IMG/VR virus record: IMGVR_UViG_3300023296_001219
Location: 1-24,880 of that record
From: a virus
Length of the DNA stretch: 24,880 bases
Strand: one strand, 5' to 3'
Numbering within the stretch: position 1 is the first letter of the stretch; each line of letters starts with the position of its first letter. The notes under the pieces were generated by a model. The model was not told the DNA's origin. It made no database searches and worked only from the letters and a program-made list of their open reading frames with translations. This document shows positions 15,238 through 21,868 of the stretch, piece by piece. The position numbers were made by a program, and so were the translations under genes.

Positions 15238-15440
15238 AGCCAGCCCTCAGTGCGCGCGCGCTCAAGAAACGCATCAAGGGCCACGCCAGCGGCCTCAACC
15301 GCAATCGGATCGGGGATGCCGGTAGCTGCCTTCAATATCTCGCGCAGCTCAGCCTCGAACGACCGCTGCCGATCCTTCGCGCGGCTTTTCAGCTTTGCGA
15401 CGACGGCATCGTCAACGTTGCGGATCGTGAGGTTAGCCAT
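15234..15440 (-). CDS. FitA-like ribbon-helix-helix protein
   Basis: A 68-residue protein starting MANLTIRNVDDAVVAKLKSR, the classic N-terminus of FitA-type antitoxins: a beta-strand (LTIRNV), then helix A, then QRSFEAELREILKAA as helix B. FitA proteins normally bind DNA as dimers and neutralise a PIN-domain toxin encoded just downstream. No such toxin gene follows; the next gene is a zinc-ribbon protein. It may therefore be a plain phage repressor. The ATG at 15440 overlaps the upstream stop by eight bases; a GTG two codons earlier is possible. Confidence 0.75.
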   Translation of the reverse strand: MANLTIRNVDDAVVAKLKSRAKDRQRSFEAELREILKAATGIPDPIAVEAAGVALDAFLERARTEGWL

Positions 15441-15681
15441 CAGCACCCGCGCTCGCCTTCGCGGAGATACCGTGCTGCATCGCGATCGACAGCACGGTGC
15501 AGAAGTCGTCGACGAGAAACTCCACGTCGGCCCCCTGCTTGGCGCCCGCGACGAACACTTCCTTGCAGCGCCCGTCCTCGTCGTAGCCGACGGACAGCGG
15601 GTATTCGGTGCCGCGATAGGTGACCGCCACCGTGGCGCATCCGCGCCGGTTGGGAAGTCGTGCGCGCGCCGGGGCGCCCAT
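15433..15681 (-). CDS. Small TSCPD-like protein
   Basis: An 82-residue protein with the pattern RLPNRRG near the N-terminus, then Y-x-x-T-x-Y-P-L-S-V-G, DEDGRCKEVFVAGAKQGADV and DDFCTVLSIAMQHGI. This matches small alphaproteobacterial phage proteins often labelled TSCPD domain, whose domain also occurs at the end of some ribonucleotide reductases. Its function in phages is not established. It starts with a one-base overlap (TGATG) to the CII-like gene stop. The name rests on pattern memory, not a search. Confidence 0.55.
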   Translation of the reverse strand: MGAPARARLPNRRGCATVAVTYRGTEYPLSVGYDEDGRCKEVFVAGAKQGADVEFLVDDFCTVLSIAMQHGISAKASAGADG

Positions 15682-16253
15682 CAGGCGCCACCGCCAAGAA
15701 CACGCACATCGAGGAATGTCCGGTTGACCAGCCTCACCAGCCGGTTGTGCACGCGCGGGCGCTCTTCGTCGTCGACCACGCCGTCTTCCATCGCGATGGC
15801 CAACTCGGCCTGTGCCTCGCTGATGATGCGGCTGGTGTGCAGCCCGTCGAACGACGCGCCACCGGGTACCTCGACAACCTGGAGGGTCGGGGCCAGAAGG
15901 TCGCGGGCGACCCCCGGAATCAGCCTCATGAGCAGCACGAGATCGTCACCGCGAATCTGGTTGGCGCCCTCCGCCCAAGCGTAGAGCGTCCGTTCAGCCC
16001 GCTTCATCGCAAAGGCAACGCGCTTGATGTTGGCGATGGCGTCCGGGCCGATCAGGTGGCGGTGCAGAACTGTGCAAACGTCCACGCCAGGTTGCATGAA
16101 AGCATCCACAGCGGCCGCCACGTTGGACGCATGAAGCGAATTACAATCATCGTCACGTTGGAGCTTGGGGAGGGGCGGCGATGCGGAGCCAGTCCCCTCC
16201 CCTGGCCCAGCCGTCGGAGAGGGAGGCACCCCGATGGAGGAATCGGCCTTCAT
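15681..16253 (-). CDS. CII-like (Phage_CP76-type) regulator
   Basis: A 190-residue protein second in the leftward operon after the Cro-like gene, the position of CII in lambdoid phages. The first 35 residues are a Pro/Gly-rich tail. Residues 70-110 (NIKRVAFAMKRAERTLYAWA, then RGDDLVLLMRLIPG) look like the helix-turn-helix of the Phage_CP76 family, in which ligand-free CII-type activators switch on lysogeny promoters. The C-terminal half (SEAQAELAIAMEDGVVDDEE) matches the usual acidic helical domain. It starts with an ATGA overlap to the Cro-like gene. Confidence 0.65.
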   Translation of the reverse strand: MKADSSIGVPPSPTAGPGEGTGSASPPLPKLQRDDDCNSLHASNVAAAVDAFMQPGVDVCTVLHRHLIGPDAIANIKRVAFAMKRAERTLYAWAEGANQIRGDDLVLLMRLIPGVARDLLAPTLQVVEVPGGASFDGLHTSRIISEAQAELAIAMEDGVVDDEERPRVHNRLVRLVNRTFLDVRVLGGGA

Positions 16254-16444
16254 GCCGCCGCTTCGAAAAAGTCGTTGGCGCGGACCTTGCCGTTCGTGGC
16301 CTTCTCAATGGCTTCGATGGTTTTCCAGTCGGGCCGGTGCTTCCCGCGCGCAAGACGGCTCACGGTTGCCTCGGTTCGACCAATCTGTTCGGCGAACGCC
16401 TTGAGGGTCAGATCATTTTTGACCAGGTAATTGGAAAGCTTCAT
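16250..16444 (-). CDS. Cro-like HTH transcriptional regulator
   Basis: A 64-residue XRE-type protein that is first in the leftward operon. The helix-turn-helix is clear: LTLKAFAEQIGRTEATVSRLARG followed by HRPDWKTIEAIEKATNGKV, with the recognition helix EATVSRL. It is too short for anything but a single DNA-binding domain, as in Cro. It lies six bases from a perfect 25-base palindrome that is a good operator, so it is likely autoregulated. It is divergent to the plus-strand repressor candidate. Confidence 0.85.
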   Translation of the reverse strand: MKLSNYLVKNDLTLKAFAEQIGRTEATVSRLARGKHRPDWKTIEAIEKATNGKVRANDFFEAAA

Positions 16445-16450
16445 GGCGGC

Positions 16451-16475
16451 GAGACTTACATAAACCGTAAGTCTC
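16451..16475. promoter_or_regulatory. Operator 1: perfect 25-base palindrome
   Basis: The two 9-base arms GAGACTTAC and GTAAGTCTC match exactly around the 7-base spacer ATAAACC. It is the strongest copy of the repeated motif (core ACTTAC-N7-GTAAGT) and lies six bases upstream of the Cro-like start codon. Binding there would block leftward transcription. Confidence 0.8.
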
Positions 16476-16488
16476 GCGCAAGCCCAAA

Positions 16489-16506
16489 CTTACCGTTTCT
16501 GGTATG
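16489..16506. promoter_or_regulatory. Operator 2: weak half-conserved copy
   Basis: A conserved CTTAC left half is followed after eight bases by GTATG (four of five to GTAAG). It lies between operators 1 and 3. The spacing differs by one from the other copies, so it may be only a half-site. Confidence 0.45.
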
Positions 16507-16511
16507 GGCAC

Positions 16512-16540
16512 CTTACATGTCCCGTAACACACTGTGTCAA
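16512..16540 (-). promoter_or_regulatory. Candidate leftward early promoter with operator 3
   Basis: On the minus strand TTGACA (16540-16535) is followed after 17 bases by TGTAAG (16517-16512). Operator 3 (CTTAC-N7-GTAAC, 16512-16528) covers the -10 box and part of the spacer, so a bound repressor would block polymerase. It would drive the Cro-like, CII-like and replication genes. The -35 is perfect and the -10 is weak. Confidence 0.5.
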
Positions 16541-16894
16541 ATGGAAAAAGTGCCGACACACTACATCAAGGAATGGCGGGATTATCTCGACTTCACCCAA
16601 GCCAAGTTGGCAGGGCGGATCGAAACGACGAAGGCTACTGTCTCCCGGATCGAAACCGCCGGTGCGCCCGTTCCCGAACCGCCGACGAATTGCTGCCATT
16701 GCAAGGACCAGGACACGATGAAGTTGTCGAGCGAGTCGGTGCCGGACGCCTCCGGCCGCATCTTCGAGACCTACCGCTGCGACCACCTGCCGCAACCCCT
16801 TCACGATTCGAACCCACTAGTTGGCCCTCCTAGCCGCTGGTTTTCTGCGTTTGTAGAAGAACTTACGGAATATGCAAGTTTCCAGTTGACCTAA
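16541..16894 (+). CDS. Candidate immunity repressor, short and chimeric
   Basis: The only plus-strand gene between the two operator clusters, which is where CI lies in lambda. From ATG 16541 it encodes 117 residues; an in-frame ATG at 16517 falls inside operator 3. Residues 9-38 are an XRE-type helix-turn-helix (IKEWRDYLDFTQAKLAGRIE, KATVSRIE), but helices 4-5 that normally follow are missing. Residues 51-83 look like a zinc-ribbon: CCHC, MKLSSESVPDASGRIFETYR, then CDHL where CDxC would be expected. The last 35 residues have weak GC3 bias and no recognisable domain. No S24 peptidase or dimerisation domain is visible. No clear ribosome binding site precedes either ATG; leaderless translation is possible. 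It may be a fusion, a decayed repressor or a truly novel short repressor. Confidence 0.6.
   Translation: MEKVPTHYIKEWRDYLDFTQAKLAGRIETTKATVSRIETAGAPVPEPPTNCCHCKDQDTMKLSSESVPDASGRIFETYRCDHLPQPLHDSNPLVGPPSRWFSAFVEELTEYASFQLT
16860..16880. promoter_or_regulatory. Operator 4, inside the repressor candidate's end
   Basis: AACTTAC and GCAAGTT flank GGAATAT: 7-base arms with one mismatch and the same 7-base spacer as the other sites. It lies in the last codons of the repressor candidate, just upstream of the rightward promoter. Confidence 0.65.
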
Positions 16895-16914
16895 ACTTAC
16901 GTGTTCTGTAAGTA
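16886..16914 (+). promoter_or_regulatory. Candidate rightward early promoter with operator 5
   Basis: TTGACC (16886-16891) and TAAGTA (16909-16914) are exactly 17 bases apart. Operator 5, ACTTAC-GTGTTCT-GTAAGT (16895-16913, perfect 6-base arms), fills the spacer, so a bound repressor would occlude polymerase. It would drive the plus-strand recombination operon starting at 16946. This is the counterpart of the leftward promoter/operator 3 pair. Confidence 0.6.
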
Positions 16915-16945
16915 AACAGCATCATCCTGTACGGAGCGATGCGAA

Positions 16946-17353
16946 ATGGCCCTCACCGAAGATGACAAAGACTTCCCGCCCTGCTCCGCCTGCAACGGCG
17001 CAACGGAAATCACCTTCGTCAGCAGCGCCGGGAAGCCGTACGTCCTGCGGCTGGTGCGCCACGGCGACTTGGTACACGCCGAATCGAAGCGGCCCTGGAA
17101 TCATGACTATCTAGCCGTCGCCGCCTTCCGCGAGGGGAAGTTCCACGCGCTGCTGGACTTCGGCTTTGTGCGCGACGGCATGGCGCACGTGCCAGCAACT
17201 CATCTTCATCGCGGCAGCTATTCGCCGGAAACGATCACGCCTGACGACACGGCGCGTCTGTCGGCGTGGGCTCGCCCGCATCAGATCCATGCGTACAACG
17301 ATTCGTTCGCACGAGAACTGTTCGGTCGCCCGCTTGTCGAGGCAGAGGAATGA
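16946..17353 (+). CDS. First gene of rightward operon, hypothetical
   Basis: A 135-residue protein. It begins MALTEDDKDFPPCSACNGAT with one CxxC pair and continues with strands (EITFVSSAGKPYVLRLVRHG) and a compact C-terminal region (SWARPHQIHAYNDSFAREL). The ATG at 16946 has GGAG ten bases upstream. It is the first gene after the operator-controlled promoter, a position often used for early host-takeover or anti-host proteins. No family is recognised. The stop overlaps the next ATG by ATGA. Confidence 0.7.
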   Translation: MALTEDDKDFPPCSACNGATEITFVSSAGKPYVLRLVRHGDLVHAESKRPWNHDYLAVAAFREGKFHALLDFGFVRDGMAHVPATHLHRGSYSPETITPDDTARLSAWARPHQIHAYNDSFARELFGRPLVEAEE

Positions 17354-17544
17354 CCGGCGTCACCCCGTTCCCCCGCCCGCTCGGTAGTGCCCGTCAAACC
17401 GTCGATCCCGATATTGTCGCCGCGCTCCGGCAGTACCGCGACGACATGGTTCACCCGCCGTCTCCTGATTCCCGCGCCCGTCGTGTCGAAATGATCGACC
17501 ACCTGTTGACACGCATCGAACCGCCCGAACCGGAGGCGGCATGA
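17350..17544 (+). CDS. Small hypothetical protein, 64 residues
   Basis: It starts at ATG 17350, overlapping the preceding stop by ATGA. Residues 20-58 form a likely helix pair (DIVAALRQYRDDMVHPPSPD, then RRVEMIDHLLTRIEPP). No family or motif is recognised. Overlaps at both ends and high GC3 support coding. An upstream extension of the frame lies inside the previous gene and was not used. Confidence 0.65.
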   Translation: MTGVTPFPRPLGSARQTVDPDIVAALRQYRDDMVHPPSPDSRARRVEMIDHLLTRIEPPEPEAA

Positions 17545-17687
17545 ACACGCGGCGGAAGATTTTGCAGTCGATGTTCAAGCCAGCAAAGCGGCGCGAGGTT
17601 GAAACGCACCATGTGCCGCGTTGGTTCATCGTCGCCCTATTCGCAGGCTTCGCGGGCTACCTGCTTGCCGTGATCCTCGCGCCATGA
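17541..17687 (+). CDS. Single-pass membrane protein, 48 residues
   Basis: A 48-codon gene with an ATGA overlap to its neighbour. The first 26 residues are basic (MNTRRKILQSMFKPAKRREV), and residues 29-47 are one hydrophobic helix (FIVALFAGFAGYLLAVILA). The basic side should remain in the cytoplasm, with the C-terminus outside. Small membrane proteins in phage early operons often act in superinfection exclusion, but that cannot be shown here. Confidence 0.7.
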   Translation: MNTRRKILQSMFKPAKRREVETHHVPRWFIVALFAGFAGYLLAVILAP

Positions 17688-17693
17688 CCCTCC

Positions 17694-17767
17694 CCCCGCC
17701 GGCACCCATGCCTCCCCGATCCCTGACACGCTTGGACTGCCTCTCTCAGGGCAACTCGCCGGCGGGG
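17694..17767 (+). other. Nested inverted repeats in early operon spacer
   Basis: The outer arms CCCCGCCGGC (17694-17703) and GCCGGCGGGG (17758-17767) are perfect 10-base complements. Inside them CCCTGA (17721-17726) and TCAGGG (17746-17751) form a second perfect pair. They fill the only real gene-free spacer (about 105 bases) of the rightward operon, ahead of the ribosome binding site of the next gene. No T-run follows. It could be an attenuator, an antitermination recognition RNA or a translational control structure. Confidence 0.5.
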
Positions 17768-17792
17768 CTTCTTCCAACCGAAAGGACCAACA

Positions 17793-18020
17793 GTGAAAAC
17801 AGGCTACGAAGTAACGATCCGCGCATTCATCCCGGTCGACAACGCTGACCCCGACAGCGTGATTGCCGCGAGCGCCGCCGTTAAGGTTCTGAGCAAGGGC
17901 GGTGACGTCGCAATTCCGAACTTCGAAGTCGGCAACGCATTCGGCCAACTGATCGACGTTCGGGTCACGTCGAAATTCGTCAACCGACGCGACCCCAAGC
18001 CTGACCAGGGGGAGGCATGA
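17793..18020 (+). CDS. Small hypothetical protein, 75 residues
   Basis: It uses a GTG start at 17793 with AAAGGA seven to eight bases upstream. It forms a compact alpha/beta sequence: MKTGYEVTIRAFIPVDNADP, then a helix (SVIAASAAVKVLSKGG), then strands (QLIDVRVTSKFVNRRDPKP). No family is recognised. It overlaps the next gene by ATGA. An alternative frame opening at 17684 would overlap it heavily and was rejected. Confidence 0.65.
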   Translation: MKTGYEVTIRAFIPVDNADPDSVIAASAAVKVLSKGGDVAIPNFEVGNAFGQLIDVRVTSKFVNRRDPKPDQGEA

Positions 18021-18388
18021 GCACCGGGGTCCTGGTCTCCATCGACGCCACAAGGACGGAACCGCGCGCCTACCACACGGTTAACCTGATCGATCCACAC
18101 TGGCGGGCGCTGGTCAGGACTGCTGCGGAGGTATGGGCGACCGCCGCAACGAAACTCGAGATGACGCCCGACACCGAGAAGAACCGCACCATGCTGATGA
18201 CGCTCCGGCAGCAGGCGATCCTGCAAGCGGGGATCTATCGCGCCCTGACTGGACGGCAGGTCATGCCCGAGATTGACCGCAGCCGACTGTTCCGAACGTT
18301 CGACCACTGGCAGGGCTCGATCGAGCGCCCCTGCAATAGCTTGGCGCGCGCCTACCGGCACCAACTGGTTAAGGAGATGACACCCTGA
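18017..18388 (+). CDS. Hypothetical protein, 123 residues
   Basis: A helical protein with segments HWRALVRTAAEVWATAATKL and MLMTLRQQAILQAGIYRALT. No catalytic or binding motif is recognised. It starts in an ATGA overlap with the previous gene and ends in a CTGA overlap with the exonuclease, so the two are probably co-translated. Its final codons contain the AAGGAG that serves as the ribosome binding site of the next gene. Confidence 0.65.
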   Translation: MSTGVLVSIDATRTEPRAYHTVNLIDPHWRALVRTAAEVWATAATKLEMTPDTEKNRTMLMTLRQQAILQAGIYRALTGRQVMPEIDRSRLFRTFDHWQGSIERPCNSLARAYRHQLVKEMTP

Positions 18389-19332
18389 AGATCACCGAGC
18401 CGGGCGCGTACCCGGAACTCTCCCACGACGACTACCATGCTGACCCGGTCGGTCCGGCCCCATCGCTCAGTTCGTCGCTGATCAAGACGCTGCTCGGCAA
18501 GTCGCCCCGGCATGCCTGGACTTCGCATCCAAAACTCAACCCGGACCACGAGCCCGAGAACCGTCAGATGTTCGACCTGGGCTCGGCAGCACACTCGATG
18601 CTGCTGCATGACGATCGGCAATTCGCGATCGCGCCGGGCGAGTTCAAGGACTGGAAGAAGAAGGACGCGCGCGAGTTCAAGGACGATGCCTACGCCAACG
18701 GCTTCATCCCGCTGCTCGAGCACCAATACGAAAACGTCCGCGCCATGGCGACGGCCGCTCGGGCCCAGCTCGATGCCCACGAGCAAATGGCCGGCGCCTT
18801 TCTCAACGGACAGCCCGAGGTCACGCTGATCTGGCGCGAGGGCGACACCTGGGCTCGCTGCCGGCTCGACTGGCACCACACCGACGGCCCGATGGTCAGA
18901 GTGTTCCCCGACTATAAGTCCACCGGTGCCAGCGCCAACCCGGAAGGCGGTGTCGAACGCCTGGCCTTCAACATGGGGTTCGAGGTGCAGGCCGCTTGGT
19001 ACCGCCGCGGGATTCGCGCGGTGCTCAAGATCGACAACCCGACCTTCCTGTTCGTGGTCCAGGAAAACACCCCGCCCTACGCCCTCTCGGTGATCGGCCT
19101 GCCGCCGGCCGTCATGGACCTCGCCGAGCGCAAGGTCGACCACGCCCTCGAGCTCTGGCGCAAGGGCCTGCGAACGAATGAATGGCCCGGCTACGCGTCG
19201 CGCATCGCCTGGATCGAAATGCCCAGGTGGGCGGAGTCGGCATGGCTCGACCGCGAAATCAGACGCGAAGTGGATCCCGAAACCTATGAACGGCTCCTGC
19301 AGTGGCAGGCACCGATGGAGGCAGCAGAGTGA
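18385..19332 (+). CDS. PD-(D/E)XK exonuclease, RecE/RecB-like, CTG start
   Basis: A 315-residue phage recombination exonuclease, of the kind called exodeoxyribonuclease VIII-like, that resects DNA ends for annealing. RecB-type nuclease motifs are in order: GSAAH (residues 66-70), Glu145, Asp162 in CRLDW, DYKST with Asp176 and Lys178, and the QxxxY motif in VQAAWYRRG. The N-terminus (ITEPGAYPELSHDDYHADPV and PSLSSSLIKTLLGKSPRHAW) is typical of the family but lies upstream of the first ATG (18568). Between the in-frame TAA at 18370 and that ATG there is no ATG, GTG or TTG. The CTG at 18385 has AAGGAG exactly eight bases upstream and overlaps the previous stop as CTGA. I therefore call CTG the start. 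Confidence 0.82.
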   Translation: MKITEPGAYPELSHDDYHADPVGPAPSLSSSLIKTLLGKSPRHAWTSHPKLNPDHEPENRQMFDLGSAAHSMLLHDDRQFAIAPGEFKDWKKKDAREFKDDAYANGFIPLLEHQYENVRAMATAARAQLDAHEQMAGAFLNGQPEVTLIWREGDTWARCRLDWHHTDGPMVRVFPDYKSTGASANPEGGVERLAFNMGFEVQAAWYRRGIRAVLKIDNPTFLFVVQENTPPYALSVIGLPPAVMDLAERKVDHALELWRKGLRTNEWPGYASRIAWIEMPRWAESAWLDREIRREVDPETYERLLQWQAPMEAAE

Positions 19333-20639
19333 AGATCATTGAACTGCAAGCGGAGAATGTGAAGCGGCTGGTCGCGGTCACGATCAGGCCTGACGGCAAC
19401 ATGGTCCAGATAACCGGCAAGAACGGCGCCGGCAAGAGCAGCGTCCTAGATTCGCTGTGGTGGGCGCTCGATGGCGCGTCGCACATTCAAGCCGCACCGA
19501 TACGCAAGGGCGCCGACAAGGCGCGGATCCGGCTCGACCTCGGCGAGCTCGTCGTTACCCGCACCTTCCGCGAGGGCAAGGCCGGCGGCTACACGACGTC
19601 GATCAGCGTCGAGAATGCCGAGGGCGCCAGGTTCCCATCGCCGCAGCGGATGATCGACGACCTGCTCGGCGCCCTCACCTTCGACCCGCTGGAATTCGCG
19701 CGAGCCAGGCCCGAGGACCAATTCGACACCCTGAAAACGCTCGTCCCGGGAATCGACTTCGATGATATCGAGGGCAAAAACCGCGGCGACTACGCAAAGC
19801 GGACCGACGAAAACCGGTCCGCCAAAGAGCTGCGTAACGCGGCCGGGCTGATCCAGGTGCCACCGGACACGCCCGACGAACCGGTCGACGAGTCGGACCT
19901 AGTCGACGAACTACAGAACGCCGGCGAACACAACGCTACGATCGAGCAGCGCAAGGCGCGCCGCGAGGAAGCGCAGCGCGATGCCGTCGACAAGAGGGCG
20001 GATGCCGAGCGCCACGAGGGGCGCGCCGCCGAACTGCGGGCCCAAGCCGACGACTTTGACCAGCAATCTGCAGCTGCCCTGGAGGCCGCAGCCGCGATCG
20101 ACAAGAAAATCGAGGACGCGGAGGAACTGCCCGAACCCGTCGACACCGGAGCGCTGCGTGAAAGGATCGCGGCAGCTAGAACGACGAACAAGAACGTCAC
20201 GGCCAAAAAAGCGCGCGCGCTACACCTTGCCGATGCCGAGGAACACGAGGCGGAAGCCAAGAGGCTCTCGGAGACGATCAACCAGCGCGACAAGCAAAAG
20301 GTCGACGCCATACGATCGGCCAAGCTGCCAGTCGAGGGCATCGGCTTCGGCACGCGCGAGATCCTCCTAAACGAAATTCCCTTCGCCCAGGCCAGCGACG
20401 CCGAGCAACTGCGGGTGTCGCTGGCGATCGCCATGGCAATGAGCCCGAAGCTCAAGGTGATCCGCGTGCGCGACGGCTCGCTGCTGGACGACGACGCAAT
20501 GAAGCTGATCAGCGAGATGGCGGACGAGCACGATTTCCAGGTGTGGATTGAAGTCGTTAGGAACGACGGCAAGGTCGGGTTCGTAATCGAGGACGGCAAC
20601 CTCGCCAACCCCCCGGTCGAAGCCCAGGCCGCAGAGTAA
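19329..20639 (+). CDS. SMC/Rad50-like ATPase, RecF/SbcC type
   Basis: A 436-residue ABC-type DNA-repair ATPase. Walker A is in GKNGAGKSS (30-38) after the strand MKIIELQAENVKRLVAVTI, as in RecF/Rad50. A long Ala/Glu/Arg-rich coiled coil lies between residues 190 and 330. The ABC signature region is near ASDAEQLRVSLAIAMAM, and a degenerate Walker B follows (KVIRVRDGSLLDDDAM). The coiled coil is much shorter than SbcC's. It sits between exonuclease and RecA-like protein, so it may be the partner ATPase of the exonuclease in an SbcCD-like complex. The start is GTG at 19329, overlapping the upstream stop (GTGA) with GGAGG upstream. Confidence 0.83.
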   Translation: MKIIELQAENVKRLVAVTIRPDGNMVQITGKNGAGKSSVLDSLWWALDGASHIQAAPIRKGADKARIRLDLGELVVTRTFREGKAGGYTTSISVENAEGARFPSPQRMIDDLLGALTFDPLEFARARPEDQFDTLKTLVPGIDFDDIEGKNRGDYAKRTDENRSAKELRNAAGLIQVPPDTPDEPVDESDLVDELQNAGEHNATIEQRKARREEAQRDAVDKRADAERHEGRAAELRAQADDFDQQSAAALEAAAAIDKKIEDAEELPEPVDTGALRERIAAARTTNKNVTAKKARALHLADAEEHEAEAKRLSETINQRDKQKVDAIRSAKLPVEGIGFGTREILLNEIPFAQASDAEQLRVSLAIAMAMSPKLKVIRVRDGSLLDDDAMKLISEMADEHDFQVWIEVVRNDGKVGFVIEDGNLANPPVEAQAAE

Positions 20640-20648
20640 GGAGTCCCC

Positions 20649-21701
20649 ATGAGCGTGCAGCGATACGGACCACCCCCGCCCGACCTCAAGCCCTACCTGT
20701 TCGCCTCGATCGGCGGCATGACCGGCACCGGCAAAACCTGGACCGCCATGCTGCTGATGGATGGACTGTGCGGCGGCAAGCGCTGGGGCTTGGCGGACAC
20801 TGAGGGCGGACGCGGTGCCGCTTACCACAAGGACCGCCTCGGCGATAAGGGCTTCGACTTCGACTACTCGAGCCTGGATGCGCCATACACCCAGGAGAAA
20901 TACGAAAGAGCGATCGACGACGCAAAGGCCCAAGGCCTCGCCGGTTTGATCATCGACTCGGGCTCACATGCATGGGACGGGGACGGCGGTGTCCTCGATC
21001 AGGCGTCGGCCGGCGTGTCCGGCGACAACGTGCCGTTCCACAAATGGAAGGCCCCGAAGATCAAACTGTGGCGCCTCTTCGAAAAGGCCAAGCAGGCGGA
21101 CATGCACGTCATCATCTGCCTGCGGGCAAAGCCGAAGAAGAAGATGGTCAAGGTGCAGACGCGCGACGGCTCAAAAGACGAGGTCGTCGACACCGGCACA
21201 CTGCCGATCATGGACTCGTCCATCTGGCACGAGTTCGACTTCCTCGCGGTCTTGGATCCCGAGGCCCCCGGCGTACCAAAATGGACGGCCAAGGCCCTCT
21301 CGATCCAGTACCACGACGTCTTCAAGGCCGGCGTGCAGATCACCCGCGAGCACGGCCGGAAGCTCGCGGCAATCCACCACGGGCAGGCCGCAGCGTCGAC
21401 GACCACCGACGCGCCAGCCGGTCAGACATCAAGCGGCGCCCAGAGTGCCGGCGAGAAACTGCTCCAGCGCGCCGAGGAAGTCGCTGCCGAGGGCTACAGT
21501 CGGTGGCAAAGCTGGCAACAGCAGCTGAAGCCGGCGCAGATCGACTTCCTAAAGCCGCACCTAGAACGCCTCAACAAGATGGCAATCGACGCCGACACCG
21601 CATCACTCGCCGAAGATGAGGGTGTCGAGGACCAAGCGCCGCCGATCGACGACGATCCGGGTGCCCAGGCCGATGCCGATACGCAGGGCGAGCTGGTCTG
21701 A
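20649..21701 (+). CDS. Sak4-like RecA-fold ATPase (AAA_24)
   Basis: A 350-residue protein with a RecA-fold ATPase in residues 15-240: Walker A GGMTGTGKT (22-30) and Walker B GLIIDS (99-104). The region MHVIICLRAKPKKKM and the DVFKAGVQITREHGR end of the core fit Sak4-type proteins, which act as phage single-strand annealing or recombinase proteins. The C-terminal 90 residues include an acidic tail. Together with the exonuclease it would form a phage recombination pair, assuming the family call holds. The GGAG before the ATG is well spaced. Confidence 0.77.
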   Translation: MSVQRYGPPPPDLKPYLFASIGGMTGTGKTWTAMLLMDGLCGGKRWGLADTEGGRGAAYHKDRLGDKGFDFDYSSLDAPYTQEKYERAIDDAKAQGLAGLIIDSGSHAWDGDGGVLDQASAGVSGDNVPFHKWKAPKIKLWRLFEKAKQADMHVIICLRAKPKKKMVKVQTRDGSKDEVVDTGTLPIMDSSIWHEFDFLAVLDPEAPGVPKWTAKALSIQYHDVFKAGVQITREHGRKLAAIHHGQAAASTTTDAPAGQTSSGAQSAGEKLLQRAEEVAAEGYSRWQSWQQQLKPAQIDFLKPHLERLNKMAIDADTASLAEDEGVEDQAPPIDDDPGAQADADTQGELV

Positions 21702-21868
21702 TGAGCGTCGACCGAACGGGGCTCCGCACCATATGGCTCGAGTGCACGTCCTGCCTGCGCCTGTTCGGCTGGGCCTATCGCGACGCGGAGTACCCGAATC
21801 ACGTCAACGCCAAATGCCCGAAGTGCGGCAATGCCGGCGCGCGGATCCCGGCGAAGGAGTCACGATGA
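21701..21868 (+). CDS. Small zinc-ribbon protein, 55 residues
   Basis: A 55-codon gene sharing one base with the ATPase stop (TGATG) and ending in an ATGA overlap. CTSC (residues 15-18) and CPKC (39-42) are two CxxC pairs separated by 20 residues, the usual spacing of a zinc ribbon. It may bind nucleic acid or a partner of the recombination proteins. Short genes like this are easily missed. Function unknown. Confidence 0.7.
   Translation: MSVDRTGLRTIWLECTSCLRLFGWAYRDAEYPNHVNAKCPKCGNAGARIPAKESR

Noticed and set aside
16181-16516. Plus-strand extension of the repressor candidate to 237 residues
   Set aside because: It runs antisense through the Cro-like and CII-like genes and the operators, with no recognisable domain.
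17684-17848. Plus-strand frame in the operon spacer starting MTLPPPAPMPPRS
   Set aside because: It overlaps the next gene heavily in another frame, is low-complexity proline-rich and covers the inverted repeat structure.
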